Source of the DNA: Erysipelotrichaceae bacterium OPF54 | GTDB taxonomy: Bacteria; Bacillota_I; Bacilli_A; Erysipelotrichales; Erysipelotrichaceae | Direction of reading: 5' to 3' | DNA length: 64,000 bases | NCBI GenBank assembly: GCA_022834735.1 | Contig: BQKD01000002.1 | Location: forward strand, 1-64,000 | Part shown: piece by piece, positions 25,801 to 31,875 of the stretch | Layout of the letters: each line of letters begins with the position of its first letter | Numbering within the stretch: position 1 is the stretch's first letter | Translations under genes and position numbers: made by a program | Notes under the pieces: model-generated | Databases searched by the model: none | What the model was told of the DNA's origin: nothing | The model's input: only the letters and a program-made list of their open reading frames with translations

Positions 25801-25938
25801 ATATCCGCAAGCAACATAACCAATTATTGCAAAAACAATGTGAAATAAAAGATTTTCAGAAAAAAAGTCCACTTTCCTCTTCCAGTTACGTATATAAAAG
25901 CAAGGGGTCTTCAGATCTCTCTGGAAAGGAGGACTTCA

Positions 25939-26715
25939 TTGAAACACGATAAATCCTCGGAAACAAACGAAGAATACGATCCGATGATCGAACGGTTCAC
26001 TTTGTTCAGCGGCTTTTTCATGTTCGAAGCGTTTTCCAGAAGCGAAGAGGCTGTGGAACTGGTAGCCCGATACGGCATGGAAGCAAAAAGGAGCTTTCCT
26101 CTCTTCCGGCATGTGCGCTACGATCTGTTCATCGAAGATACCGAAAACAATATCTACGATATCGAGATCGAGAACGAGGGCCGGTCCTTGAATGAAAGAG
26201 CGATTGTCTACAGCAGCACGCTCATTGCCCAGCACATGAAGACGAATGAAAAATTCGAAAGCCTGAAAGACACGTGGGTCATTTTCCTGACCAAAAAGGA
26301 TATGGAAAAAGGATACGAGCCGTATTACGACTACAAATGGTTCGATCCAAAAGGGCAGCGTCTGCTGAGCAGGAAAGCGGCCATCCGGTTCGTGAACGGG
26401 CAGTATCGAAACGATGACGCGTTCGGAAAGCTGATGCATGATTTTCATTGTACAGATCCGGACCAGATGTATTATGATGAGCTTAGAGAAATCGTAAGGT
26501 ATTTAAAAAAAGACCCGGAAGGAGTGAAAATTATGTGCGATATCATGAATGAGGCCGAAAGGCGATGGAAAGAGCAGGCTCGCAGAGAAGAGCGGGAAAA
26601 CATGATGCACAAACTGCACGCAAAAGGCATGTCTTTTGAAGAAATTGCCAGCATCATGGAACTGCCGCTGTCTACGATCAAGACCTTTTTCCGTAAACGA
26701 TCAAAAGCCGTATGA
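25939..26715 (+). CDS. Rpn-family PD-(D/E)XK nuclease (first of three)
   Basis: This 258-residue protein of the Rpn/YhgA-like group (recombination-promoting nuclease, often labelled transposase) has its nuclease core at about 20-150. YDLFIEDTENNIYDIEIENE holds the Asp and the ExE that replaces the usual ExK or ExQ. The C-terminal about 60 residues form a charged helix plus a helix-turn-helix-like unit (MSFEEIASIMELPLSTIKTF). It uses a TTG start with a strong AAAGGAGG 6 bases upstream. An internal ATG at 26533 has its own Shine-Dalgarno, the layout described for Rpn genes that also make a small C-terminal inhibitor protein. Function in phage defence is inferred from the family. Confidence 0.82.
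   Translation: MKHDKSSETNEEYDPMIERFTLFSGFFMFEAFSRSEEAVELVARYGMEAKRSFPLFRHVRYDLFIEDTENNIYDIEIENEGRSLNERAIVYSSTLIAQHMKTNEKFESLKDTWVIFLTKKDMEKGYEPYYDYKWFDPKGQRLLSRKAAIRFVNGQYRNDDAFGKLMHDFHCTDPDQMYYDELREIVRYLKKDPEGVKIMCDIMNEAERRWKEQARREERENMMHKLHAKGMSFEEIASIMELPLSTIKTFFRKRSKAV
26533..26715 (+). CDS. Internal small Rpn C-terminal protein (RpnS-like), in frame
   Basis: The ATG at 26533 in the Rpn frame has AAGGAG 9-14 bases upstream (GGAAGGAGTGAAAATT then ATG). The product would be a 60-residue protein beginning MCDIMNEAERR, with a coiled charged helix and the helix-turn-helix-like tail. In E. coli Rpn loci an equivalent internally started protein blocks the full-length nuclease. The internal site is seen here; its use and inhibitory role are inferred. 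Confidence 0.5.
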   Translation: MCDIMNEAERRWKEQARREERENMMHKLHAKGMSFEEIASIMELPLSTIKTFFRKRSKAV

Positions 26716-26803
26716 TTTCTGAAATTTCAAAAAAGTCCTCTTTCCTTTCAAACAAGAATCAAGAAAGGAACGGATCAAATGATGATTTTGAACCCATACC
26801 GCA

Positions 26804-27985
26804 ATGACAAGTAGAGAAATACAGACCCGCAATGCCTATGACACGCTTGCCAAAGAATTCATTCGCGACACGCGCGTCCTTGCCTATATGTTCAAAGACT
26901 GCGTGCCTGCCTTTTCCTCTTCTTCGATCGAAGAGATCAAAAGCGAAATTGATGCCTGTCACGGCATGATCGACCATGCAGGAGGCGAGATCCCTCTGGC
27001 ATCCGGAGCCAGGATCATTCCCGATCTTCTGTTTGCCGCAAAGCAGCTGAAAGGCAACGTGGACTTTCAGAAAGACAAGCCGTCCTATAAGCTGGAAGCA
27101 CGTATTGCTGCCTATGCGTCAGCGCTCCTCTGCCACCAGATCGATCCTCCGATCGATTACGACAGGATCCTTCCTGTCCTTTCGATCTGGATCACCAATT
27201 ACTATGAACTGGAAGAGAGCTGCTTGCGGGCAAGCACGAACTATGAAACAATAAAAAAAAGAAACTGCACCAGAACAGAAAGATCGAACAATGACTTCAT
27301 CAACTGGTGCCTGTTCGAGATCGGGAACAGGATCTATGAGGATGACCTGGATTCGGCACGCATCCTGCATTATCAGTTCAAATGCAGGGACGAAAAGGAA
27401 GCGGCGAAACAGCTGGCAAAGTACGGGATCAATACGAGAGAAGACAGAAAGAGGTGGAAAACGATGTGCAATCTAAGCGAAGGAATTTACGAACACGGAC
27501 ATCATGACGGAAAGATCGAAGGAAAGATCGAAGGCAAGATCGAACAGGCTATCATATCCACAATATTTGCCGCAATGAAAAAGCTCAATATATCTATGGA
27601 CAACCCCAGAAATTCTTCTAAACCAACAGTCCCATACTTATACCATTTTCTTCCGGATCCGTTCGATTTCTTCTCCGGAAAGCGACGAATACTCCATAAT
27701 CTTTTCGATCGGTTCTCCTCCTGCAAGCATCTTTTTTGCAAATTGCTCATCCGCTTCTTTTTTCTGCAGTTTCAGCTTTTCATCAGCTTCTTCCTTCTGC
27801 AGCTTCAGCTTCTCCTCCCACTGCTCACGTTCTTTCTGATTTCGCGTATTATACCAGTCCATCATTCCTTCGCTTACTCTCATATGGCCTTCCTCCTGGT
27901 TTCCGGAAATTCATCATTCACAATTATCCTAGATCCTTCCGGATCCGTTCGATTTCTTCTTCGGAAAGCGACGAATACTCCATGA
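26804..27985 (+). pseudogene. Rpn-family nuclease gene with a foreign 3' end
   Basis: The frame starts like a second Rpn subtype (MTSREIQTRNAYDTLAKEF, nuclease core to about residue 215), passes an internal MCNLSEGIYE start (27464) that again has a GAGGTGG ribosome site, and continues to IISTIFAAMKKLNISMD near 27604. Family proteins end with a further helix here. Instead the frame runs 127 codons antisense through the neighbouring convergent Rpn genes, giving an artificial Phe/Leu-rich tail. So the native 3' end is lost by a rearrangement near 27605. A leader of 11 codons with the better ribosome site (26779-26814) overlaps the ATG in another frame, which suggests coupling or a frameshift. 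Confidence 0.7.
27638..27883 (-). CDS. Free-standing RpnS-like small protein (duplicated Rpn C-terminus)
   Basis: This 81-residue protein (MRVSEGMMDWYNTRNQKERE... ending in ERIRKKMV) is nearly identical to the last 92 residues of the adjacent Rpn protein but lacks one 11-residue repeat (EEADEKLKLQK). It has its own AGGAGG 8 bases before the ATG and begins 40 bases after the stop of the full-length gene, so it sits as a downstream cistron. The duplicated block starts at the ribosome site, not at a random point. It is therefore better read as a small gene than as a decaying pseudogene. An antitoxin-like role is inferred from the Rpn family. Confidence 0.6.
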   Translation of the reverse strand: MRVSEGMMDWYNTRNQKEREQWEEKLKLQKEEADEKLKLQKKEADEQFAKKMLAGGEPIEKIMEYSSLSGEEIERIRKKMV

Positions 27986-28202
27986 TCTTTTCGATCGGTT
28001 CTCCTCCTGCAAGCATCTTTTTTGCAAATTGCTCATCCGCTTCTTTTTTCTGCAGTTTCAGCTTTTCATCAGCTTCTTCCTTCTGCAGCTTCAGCTTTTC
28101 ATCAGCTTCTTCCTTCTGCAGCTTCAGCTTCTCCTCCCACTGCTCACGTTCTTTCTGATTTCGCGTATTATACCAGTCTATCATTCCTTCGCATACTCTC
28201 AT
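27924..28202 (-). CDS. Internal RpnS-like small protein of the third Rpn gene
   Basis: In frame within the nuclease gene, AAGGAGGAGGGCCGT directly precedes the ATG at 28202, a match to the consensus ribosome site better than that of the full-length gene. The product would be 92 residues (MRVCEGMIDWYNTRNQ...). The duplicate at 27638-27883 starts at the same codon, supporting this as a real start. Confidence 0.6.
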   Translation of the reverse strand: MRVCEGMIDWYNTRNQKEREQWEEKLKLQKEEADEKLKLQKEEADEKLKLQKKEADEQFAKKMLAGGEPIEKIMEYSSLSEEEIERIRKDLG

Positions 28203-28811
28203 ACGGCCCTCCTCCTTCTTCTTGAAATACTCGGTCCTCTTCTTTAGTACATCATATCGCATTTGCTCGGGATCTGCACTCTTCAGATCATCCATCAGAT
28301 CCTTCAGCTTCCAGTCTCCCGGATAATTTGCATTCAGAAACAGCACATGACGTCCATCTTCCAATTCTGTCCCCATTTCATCCTTCATCGTGAAATGATA
28401 CATCGGATGTCCGCATTTCATCACATCCCCGTCGCAAATGAATATGACATATACTTCTTCCATGGATTCATATTCCTCTCCTTTTTCCAGCATCCCATGA
28501 TCGATCTCGCCCGCGTAATAACGTGAACGCTTCGGCAGATTGGAAAAAGAACCTACCTGAAACTCGATATTGTATTTTTTGCCGGAAGCATCCACCGCCA
28601 GAACATCCAGACACGTCGAATGATGAAGAAAATTGATGATGCGATCCTGTACTTTGACCTCCTGCACGACCAGGTCCTCCCGATCAAGAATAAGGCGCAG
28701 GATCAGTTCGACCCCTTCATTGAAATCCTCGAAAAACTTGCTCATATACAAATCATTGAACAACGTAAACTCCTGAATCATTTTCTGCTCTTCTTTCGTT
28801 AGAACATCCAT
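27924..28811 (-). CDS. Rpn-family PD-(D/E)XK nuclease with coiled-coil tail
   Basis: This 295-residue Rpn-family protein has its nuclease core at about 10-150, with TCLDVLAVDASGKKYNIEFQ giving the Asp and the ExQ catalytic pair. After about residue 200 comes a charged helix with two perfect 11-residue units (EEADEKLKLQK) and a variant, then a short C-terminal helix (GGEPIEKIMEYSSLSEEEI). The start at 28811 is chosen because AAAAGG lies upstream; a start 10 codons earlier has no site. An internal ATG at 28202 with a very strong ribosome site would make the last 92 residues separately. The duplicated copy of this tail lies just downstream. Confidence 0.85.
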   Translation of the reverse strand: MDVLTKEEQKMIQEFTLFNDLYMSKFFEDFNEGVELILRLILDREDLVVQEVKVQDRIINFLHHSTCLDVLAVDASGKKYNIEFQVGSFSNLPKRSRYYAGEIDHGMLEKGEEYESMEEVYVIFICDGDVMKCGHPMYHFTMKDEMGTELEDGRHVLFLNANYPGDWKLKDLMDDLKSADPEQMRYDVLKKRTEYFKKKEEGRMRVCEGMIDWYNTRNQKEREQWEEKLKLQKEEADEKLKLQKEEADEKLKLQKKEADEQFAKKMLAGGEPIEKIMEYSSLSEEEIERIRKDLG

Positions 28812-28957
28812 ATTGTTACCTTTTCCCTTTCTTGTCTCCATAATACCATTTTATATGAACTATTAAACATTAAATTACAGATTTATTTAATATTTTCTTC
28901 ATGGAATATCGAACAGAAAAATTCATAACTCTATGTACGATATGCAAAGGAGGGTGG

Positions 28958-29019
28958 CTTGCGAGAAGCATCTCATAGACAGGGGCCTTTTGCTATACGC
29001 GGTTCTTTTCCCCGTTCAC
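28958..29019 (+). mobile_element. Remnant right end of a second IS66-type element
   Basis: About 60 bases match the 3' end of the intact IS66 element (31573-31634), including GCGAGAAGNATCTCA, CAGGGGCCTTT and a terminal repeat at 28998-29019 that matches the intact end at 19 of 22 positions. No transposase remains. It is a scar of an earlier insertion. The stretch 28842-28957 holds nothing else recognisable. Confidence 0.75.
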
Positions 29020-29112
29020 TATATAGAAACGGTGAAGATACTATTCAAATGAAGGAGATAAACCGGTGGACCCACGTAAGTTGCCGCGTTATGAACAGTC
29101 CAGAAATTTACA

Positions 29113-29141
29113 TTGTCTTCATTTTAGAAATCCGATAAAAT
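29113..29141 (+). promoter_or_regulatory. Promoter of the small hydrophobic peptide (type I toxin-like) gene
   Basis: TTGTCT (29113-29118), a 17-base spacer and TAAAAT (29136-29141). The predicted mRNA has a leader of about 105 bases before the ATG at 29255. Confidence 0.6.
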
Positions 29142-29200
29142 AATCATGAACCTGTATTTCATTCGTGGCTGGTTCGGTCGGTAAAACCGGAGAACCGCAA

Positions 29201-29247
29201 CTCCGTTACTATATATCGTATTGAGATCACTCGATACTGGAACGGAG
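29201..29247 (+). promoter_or_regulatory. Leader hairpin hiding the ribosome site of the toxin-like gene
   Basis: CTCCGTT (29201-29207) pairs with AACGGAG (29241-29247), which contains the Shine-Dalgarno. Inside it GTATTGAG (29218-29225) pairs with CTCGATAC (29230-29237). Such masking is usual for type I toxin mRNAs. A further GGTTC/GAACC hairpin lies just upstream. Confidence 0.65.
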
Positions 29248-29270
29248 GGATATTATGAACGATTTTGAGT

Positions 29271-29278
29271 TGTTATCA
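29271..29278. repeat. IS66 target-site duplication, left copy
   Basis: TGTTATCA immediately precedes the left end of IS66 and is repeated immediately after its right end (31635-31642). Eight bases is the length expected for IS66. Confidence 0.95.
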
Positions 29279-29309
29279 GTAAGCGGGAAAAAGAACCGCG
29301 GGTATTCAG

Positions 29310-29355
29310 CCTCCAGTTCATTGAGTATATTGATGCTATGAACTGGAGGTTTTTT
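29310..29355 (+). promoter_or_regulatory. Hairpin masking the tnpA ribosome site, followed by a T run
   Basis: CCTCCAGTTCA (29310-29320) pairs perfectly with TGAACTGGAGG (29339-29349), then TTTTTT. The 3' arm contains the tnpA Shine-Dalgarno GGAGG. It can both stop transcripts entering from outside and hide the ribosome site. Confidence 0.75.
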
Positions 29356-29356
29356 C

Positions 29357-29545
29357 ATGAGCGAATCAAAACAGAATTCGAATACCTATTCTTCTTTTGC
29401 TGAAGTCCGCCTTCCTGATCCGGGTCCCAGGAAACAAACCGGATCGGATCGGCCAGCTATCGTTATTCAGTCTTCCAAAGGCAAGATCTATATCCATAAT
29501 CATACGGAACCGGTGCTGATTCGAACGGTCCTCGATTCATTATGA
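29357..29545 (+). CDS. tnpA: Short IS66 TnpA-like protein
   Basis: This 62-residue product of the first IS66 gene (MSESKQNSNTYSSFAEVRLP...) has a C-terminal part (AIVIQSSKGKIYIHNHTEPVL then IRTVLDSL) that matches the end of usual TnpA proteins, but it lacks the N-terminal helix-turn-helix found in many relatives of about 100 residues or more. This may be a subgroup trait, because the rest of the element is intact. ATGA overlap with tnpB couples translation. It is needed for IS66 transposition in characterised elements; its biochemical role is unclear. Confidence 0.7.
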   Translation: MSESKQNSNTYSSFAEVRLPDPGPRKQTGSDRPAIVIQSSKGKIYIHNHTEPVLIRTVLDSL

Positions 29546-29904
29546 GATCTCTTGATTTTAACCGCATCGATCATGTGTACATCCGTCCCGGCTACACGGA
29601 TCTGCGCAAAGGCATTGACGGCCTGTGCCTGCTGGTTCAATCTTCCATGAAGCTGGACCCGCGTCAGAATATCCTCTTCCTGTTCTGCGGCAGAAAGACT
29701 TCCACCATCAAAGGACTGCTTTGGGAAGAGGATGGGTTCATGCTCATCACCAAGCGTCTAGAGAACGGAAAATTTCAATGGCCCAGAACGGAGGAAGAAG
29801 TCATTGCGCTGAGCGAACAGGAGCTCAGATGGCTGCTTGACGGACTGAGCATTGTACAGAAAAATGCGATTCGTCCAGCACGAAAACGTGCATATATTGT
29901 GTGA
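29542..29904 (+). CDS. tnpB: IS66 TnpB accessory protein
   Basis: This 120-residue IS66 Orf2 protein has the family opening VYIRPGYTDLRKGIDGLCLLV, followed by NILFLFCGRKTSTIKGLLWEEDGFML and KRLENGKFQWPRTEEE. It is required with TnpA and TnpC for transposition in studied IS66 elements. It is unrelated to the RNA-guided TnpB of IS605. It starts within the tnpA stop and ends within the tnpC start. No defects are seen. Confidence 0.95.
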   Translation: MRSLDFNRIDHVYIRPGYTDLRKGIDGLCLLVQSSMKLDPRQNILFLFCGRKTSTIKGLLWEEDGFMLITKRLENGKFQWPRTEEEVIALSEQELRWLLDGLSIVQKNAIRPARKRAYIV

Positions 29905-31550
29905 TGGAAAAGCCTTTCCAAGTGTGTTATAGTCGGGTCATGAAAGATGGTTACTTCGCACAGGACAACGGATCCAGCATGGAAATTCAAAAGATTCTGG
30001 AAATCATGAACGAGCAGCTGAAAAAACAGTCCGAGCAGATCGAGAAACAATCGGAACTGATCGAAAAGCTGTACGATAAGATCGAACAGAAGGACGAGAT
30101 CATCCGCAAGCTTCAGAAGATGCTTTTCGGCCGGAAGAGCGAAAAGGCAGCCGCGCTTGAGATGATGGCCAATATGGAACCTCTGTTCACTATGGATTAT
30201 CCGGAACCGAAACAGGAAGAACGTACAGGGACAGTCAAGGCGCATGAGCGCCGCCGCTGTCCGAACCGTACGGACGACCTGGACTCCCTTCCGCATGAAA
30301 AAGTGGTGATCGAAGCGACCGAAGAAGAAAAGAAATGTCCATATTGCGGAGAAGAAATGATCAAGGTGGGCGAAGAGAAAGCGCACACGATCGTAAAGGT
30401 CCTCCCTGCGCAGATCATCATCGAAGACATTTATACAGAAACCTACGCCTGCCCTGCCTGCATGAATGACGGGGAAGGCGTTCTTTATAAGACAGACGCG
30501 CCGGCCGCTTTGATCCCCGGTTCTTTTGCGAGCGCGCAGGCCCTGGCCTATGTGGCCAACGAACGGTTTGTCAAAGGCGTGACCTATTACCGGCAGGAAA
30601 AGGAATGGAAGAGCTGGAAGCTTCCTGTGAGCCGAAGAACGATGTCCAACTGGGTGATGCTGGGATCGGAGAGTTATTTCGAACCGCTGATCGAACGGAT
30701 GAAAAGTCACCTGCTGAAAGAGGAGTATATACACTGCGACGAAACGACCATCCAGGTCATGAAGGAAGAGGGGCGCAGGAATACGAACAAGTCGTATATG
30801 TGGGTGTACAGTTCGATACAGGAAAGCGAACATCCGATGCGGCTGTTCGACTATCAGCCCGGAAGAGGCGGAAAGTATGCCGCCGATTATCTGGAAGGAT
30901 TCGCAGGGATATTGATCACAGACGACTATGCCGGATACAATCAGGTCGATCATGACGAAAGAGCACTGTGCTGGGCTCATGCCAGAAGGTACTTTGTAGA
31001 TGCTCTGGAAGGCCTGAAGGAAGCAGCAGGATCCGTGTCAGTGAAGATACTTACACAGATCATGAAGATTTTCCGTATCGAAGCGAAGCTTCAGAAACTG
31101 AAGCCAAAAGAACGAAAAGAAGAAAGGATGCTGCGCGAAGGAGGGCTCGTGGAGCAGGTTTTCGTGTGCGCAAAAACAGCCCTGGCCACAGAAGGCTGGA
31201 CAACCCAAAAGGAAAAACAGGCCCTGAATTATCTGGTAGATAACGAAGAAGGACTGAAGATTTATCTAAAAGACGGCAATGTACCGATGACCAATTCGTT
31301 ATCGGAAAGAACGATCCGAAGCTTCGCGATCGGACGGCGCAACTGGCTGTTCTCGGGAAGTCCGAGAGGAGCCCGAAGCTGCGGCGTACTGTATTCGGTC
31401 GTAGAAAGTGCGAAAGCCAACGGACTGGTACCGTACAAATACATACTGTACGTGTTGGAAAAACTGAGGGGAAAGATCGGGCAGCTGAGTGACGAGATCC
31501 TTGATCAGATGATGCCGTGGAATGCAGAAGTCAAAGAACAATGCGTATAA
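29904..31550 (+). CDS. tnpC: IS66 TnpC transposase (DDE)
   Basis: This 548-residue transposase has an N-terminal coiled-coil leucine-rich part (about 25-70), a zinc-binding region with CPYC and CPAC, then the DDE core with HCDETTIQVM, ITDDYAGYNQV and the C-terminal NSLSERTIRSFAIGRRNWLF carrying the Glu. An IS66 C-terminal tail follows. The ATG at 29904 overlaps the tnpB stop; a GTG at 29901 and ATGs at 29940 and 29979 are alternatives. All catalytic residues are present and there is no frameshift, so the enzyme is probably functional. Confidence 0.95.
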   Translation: MEKPFQVCYSRVMKDGYFAQDNGSSMEIQKILEIMNEQLKKQSEQIEKQSELIEKLYDKIEQKDEIIRKLQKMLFGRKSEKAAALEMMANMEPLFTMDYPEPKQEERTGTVKAHERRRCPNRTDDLDSLPHEKVVIEATEEEKKCPYCGEEMIKVGEEKAHTIVKVLPAQIIIEDIYTETYACPACMNDGEGVLYKTDAPAALIPGSFASAQALAYVANERFVKGVTYYRQEKEWKSWKLPVSRRTMSNWVMLGSESYFEPLIERMKSHLLKEEYIHCDETTIQVMKEEGRRNTNKSYMWVYSSIQESEHPMRLFDYQPGRGGKYAADYLEGFAGILITDDYAGYNQVDHDERALCWAHARRYFVDALEGLKEAAGSVSVKILTQIMKIFRIEAKLQKLKPKERKEERMLREGGLVEQVFVCAKTALATEGWTTQKEKQALNYLVDNEEGLKIYLKDGNVPMTNSLSERTIRSFAIGRRNWLFSGSPRGARSCGVLYSVVESAKANGLVPYKYILYVLEKLRGKIGQLSDEILDQMMPWNAEVKEQCV

Positions 31551-31705
31551 CCCGAAAGAAAAAGGGCCCCTATTTGCGAGAAGTATCTCACAGACAGGGG
31601 CCTTTAACTATACGCGGTTCTTTTTCCCGCTTACTGTTATCAATCGTACTGATGATCCTTGCGATCATCGTCAATTTGATAATCGCGTTACTCAACGAAC
31701 ATAAT

Positions 31706-31749
31706 AAAAACAGCCACAATAATAGTTTGGACGACTAGTGGCTGTTTTT
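31706..31749. terminator. Bidirectional terminator shared by toxin-like mRNA and antisense RNA
   Basis: Perfect arms AAAAACAGCCAC (31706-31717) and GTGGCTGTTTTT (31738-31749) give a T run on both strands. The toxin-like stop codon lies at its right arm. A second plus-strand hairpin with T residues follows at 31766-31798. Confidence 0.9.
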
Positions 31750-31800
31750 ACACCCAATAAAATCCGAACCATTCATAGAATGAATGCGGGTTCTTTTTGT
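31706..31800 (-). ncRNA. Predicted antisense RNA (type I antitoxin-like)
   Basis: A minus-strand transcript starting near 31800 from the promoter at 31807-31835 would run about 95 bases to the shared terminator and be complementary to the 3' end of the toxin-like mRNA. It contains a hairpin (GAACC, ATTCAT and ATGAAT, GGTTC) near its 5' end. This convergent layout is that of txpA/RatA-type and Fst-type modules. The RNA is inferred from signals only. Confidence 0.6.
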
Positions 31801-31806
31801 ATCTTC

Positions 31807-31835
31807 ATTATAAAGCTTTGAATATTCATTTTCAA
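31807..31835 (-). promoter_or_regulatory. Sigma-A promoter of the antisense RNA
   Basis: Minus strand TTGAAA (31830-31835), 17-base spacer, TATAAT (31807-31812). No ORF follows it before the terminator, so it should drive a small RNA. Confidence 0.75.
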
Positions 31836-31837
31836 CA

Positions 31838-31867
31838 AACAAAAGCCGGTCGTTCAAACCAGCTTTC
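31838..31867 (-). terminator. Terminator of the pilus/sortase operon
   Basis: Minus strand AAAGCTGGT and ACCGGCTTT arms (31858-31866 and 31842-31850, one mismatch) just after the stop of the last operon gene. Confidence 0.75.
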
Positions 31868-31875
31868 ATTCTCTA

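Larger units (their letters stand above)
27638..28212 (-). repeat. Tandem duplication of an Rpn 3' segment
   Basis: Blocks 27638-27897 and 27924-28212 are direct repeats of about 250 bp with only scattered base changes. The main difference is one 33-bp unit (encoding EEADEKLKLQK) present once in the first and twice in the second. The homology starts at the internal ribosome site of the full-length gene. Confidence 0.85.
29279..31634 (+). mobile_element. Complete IS66-family insertion sequence
   Basis: This 2356-bp element has perfect 22-bp terminal inverted repeats (29279-29300 and 31613-31634, outer end GTAAGCGGG, the usual IS66 beginning) and an 8-bp target duplication. It holds three overlapping genes in the order tnpA, tnpB, tnpC, all plus strand. 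A terminator-like hairpin guards tnpA, and a folded segment follows tnpC (AAAGGGCCCCT pairs with AGGGGCCTTT around a GAGAAGTATCTC palindrome, 31561-31605). All parts look intact, so it may still be active. It is inserted in a toxin-like gene. Confidence 0.95.
29255..31738 (+). pseudogene. Hydrophobic 39-residue type I toxin-like gene, split by IS66
   Basis: The first eight codons (MNDFELLS, 29255-29278) lie before IS66 and the rest (31643-31738) after it. Removing the element and one copy of the 8-bp duplication restores a 39-codon ORF: MNDFELLSIVLMILAIIVNL, then IIALLNEHNKNSHNNSLDD. One membrane helix followed by a polar tail is the pattern of the holin-like/TxpA-type toxins of Firmicutes. 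GGAGGG lies 6 bases before the ATG but is masked by a hairpin. A convergent antisense RNA promoter and a shared terminator lie at the 3' end. Family assignment is by pattern, not by search. Confidence 0.75.

Noticed and set aside
29066..29143. A 25-codon GTG-started ORF (MDPRKLPRYEQSRN...) with a GAAGGAG site
   Set aside because: It overlaps the toxin-like gene promoter and has no conserved look; possible but not supportable.
29542..29904. TnpB as an RNA-guided nuclease with an omega RNA
   Set aside because: This is the IS66 Orf2 family, unrelated to IS200/IS605 TnpB; no RuvC motifs or omega-RNA-like end.
31522..31704. A second reading frame across the IS66 right end
   Set aside because: It crosses the terminal repeat and target duplication, so it is an accident of the insertion.
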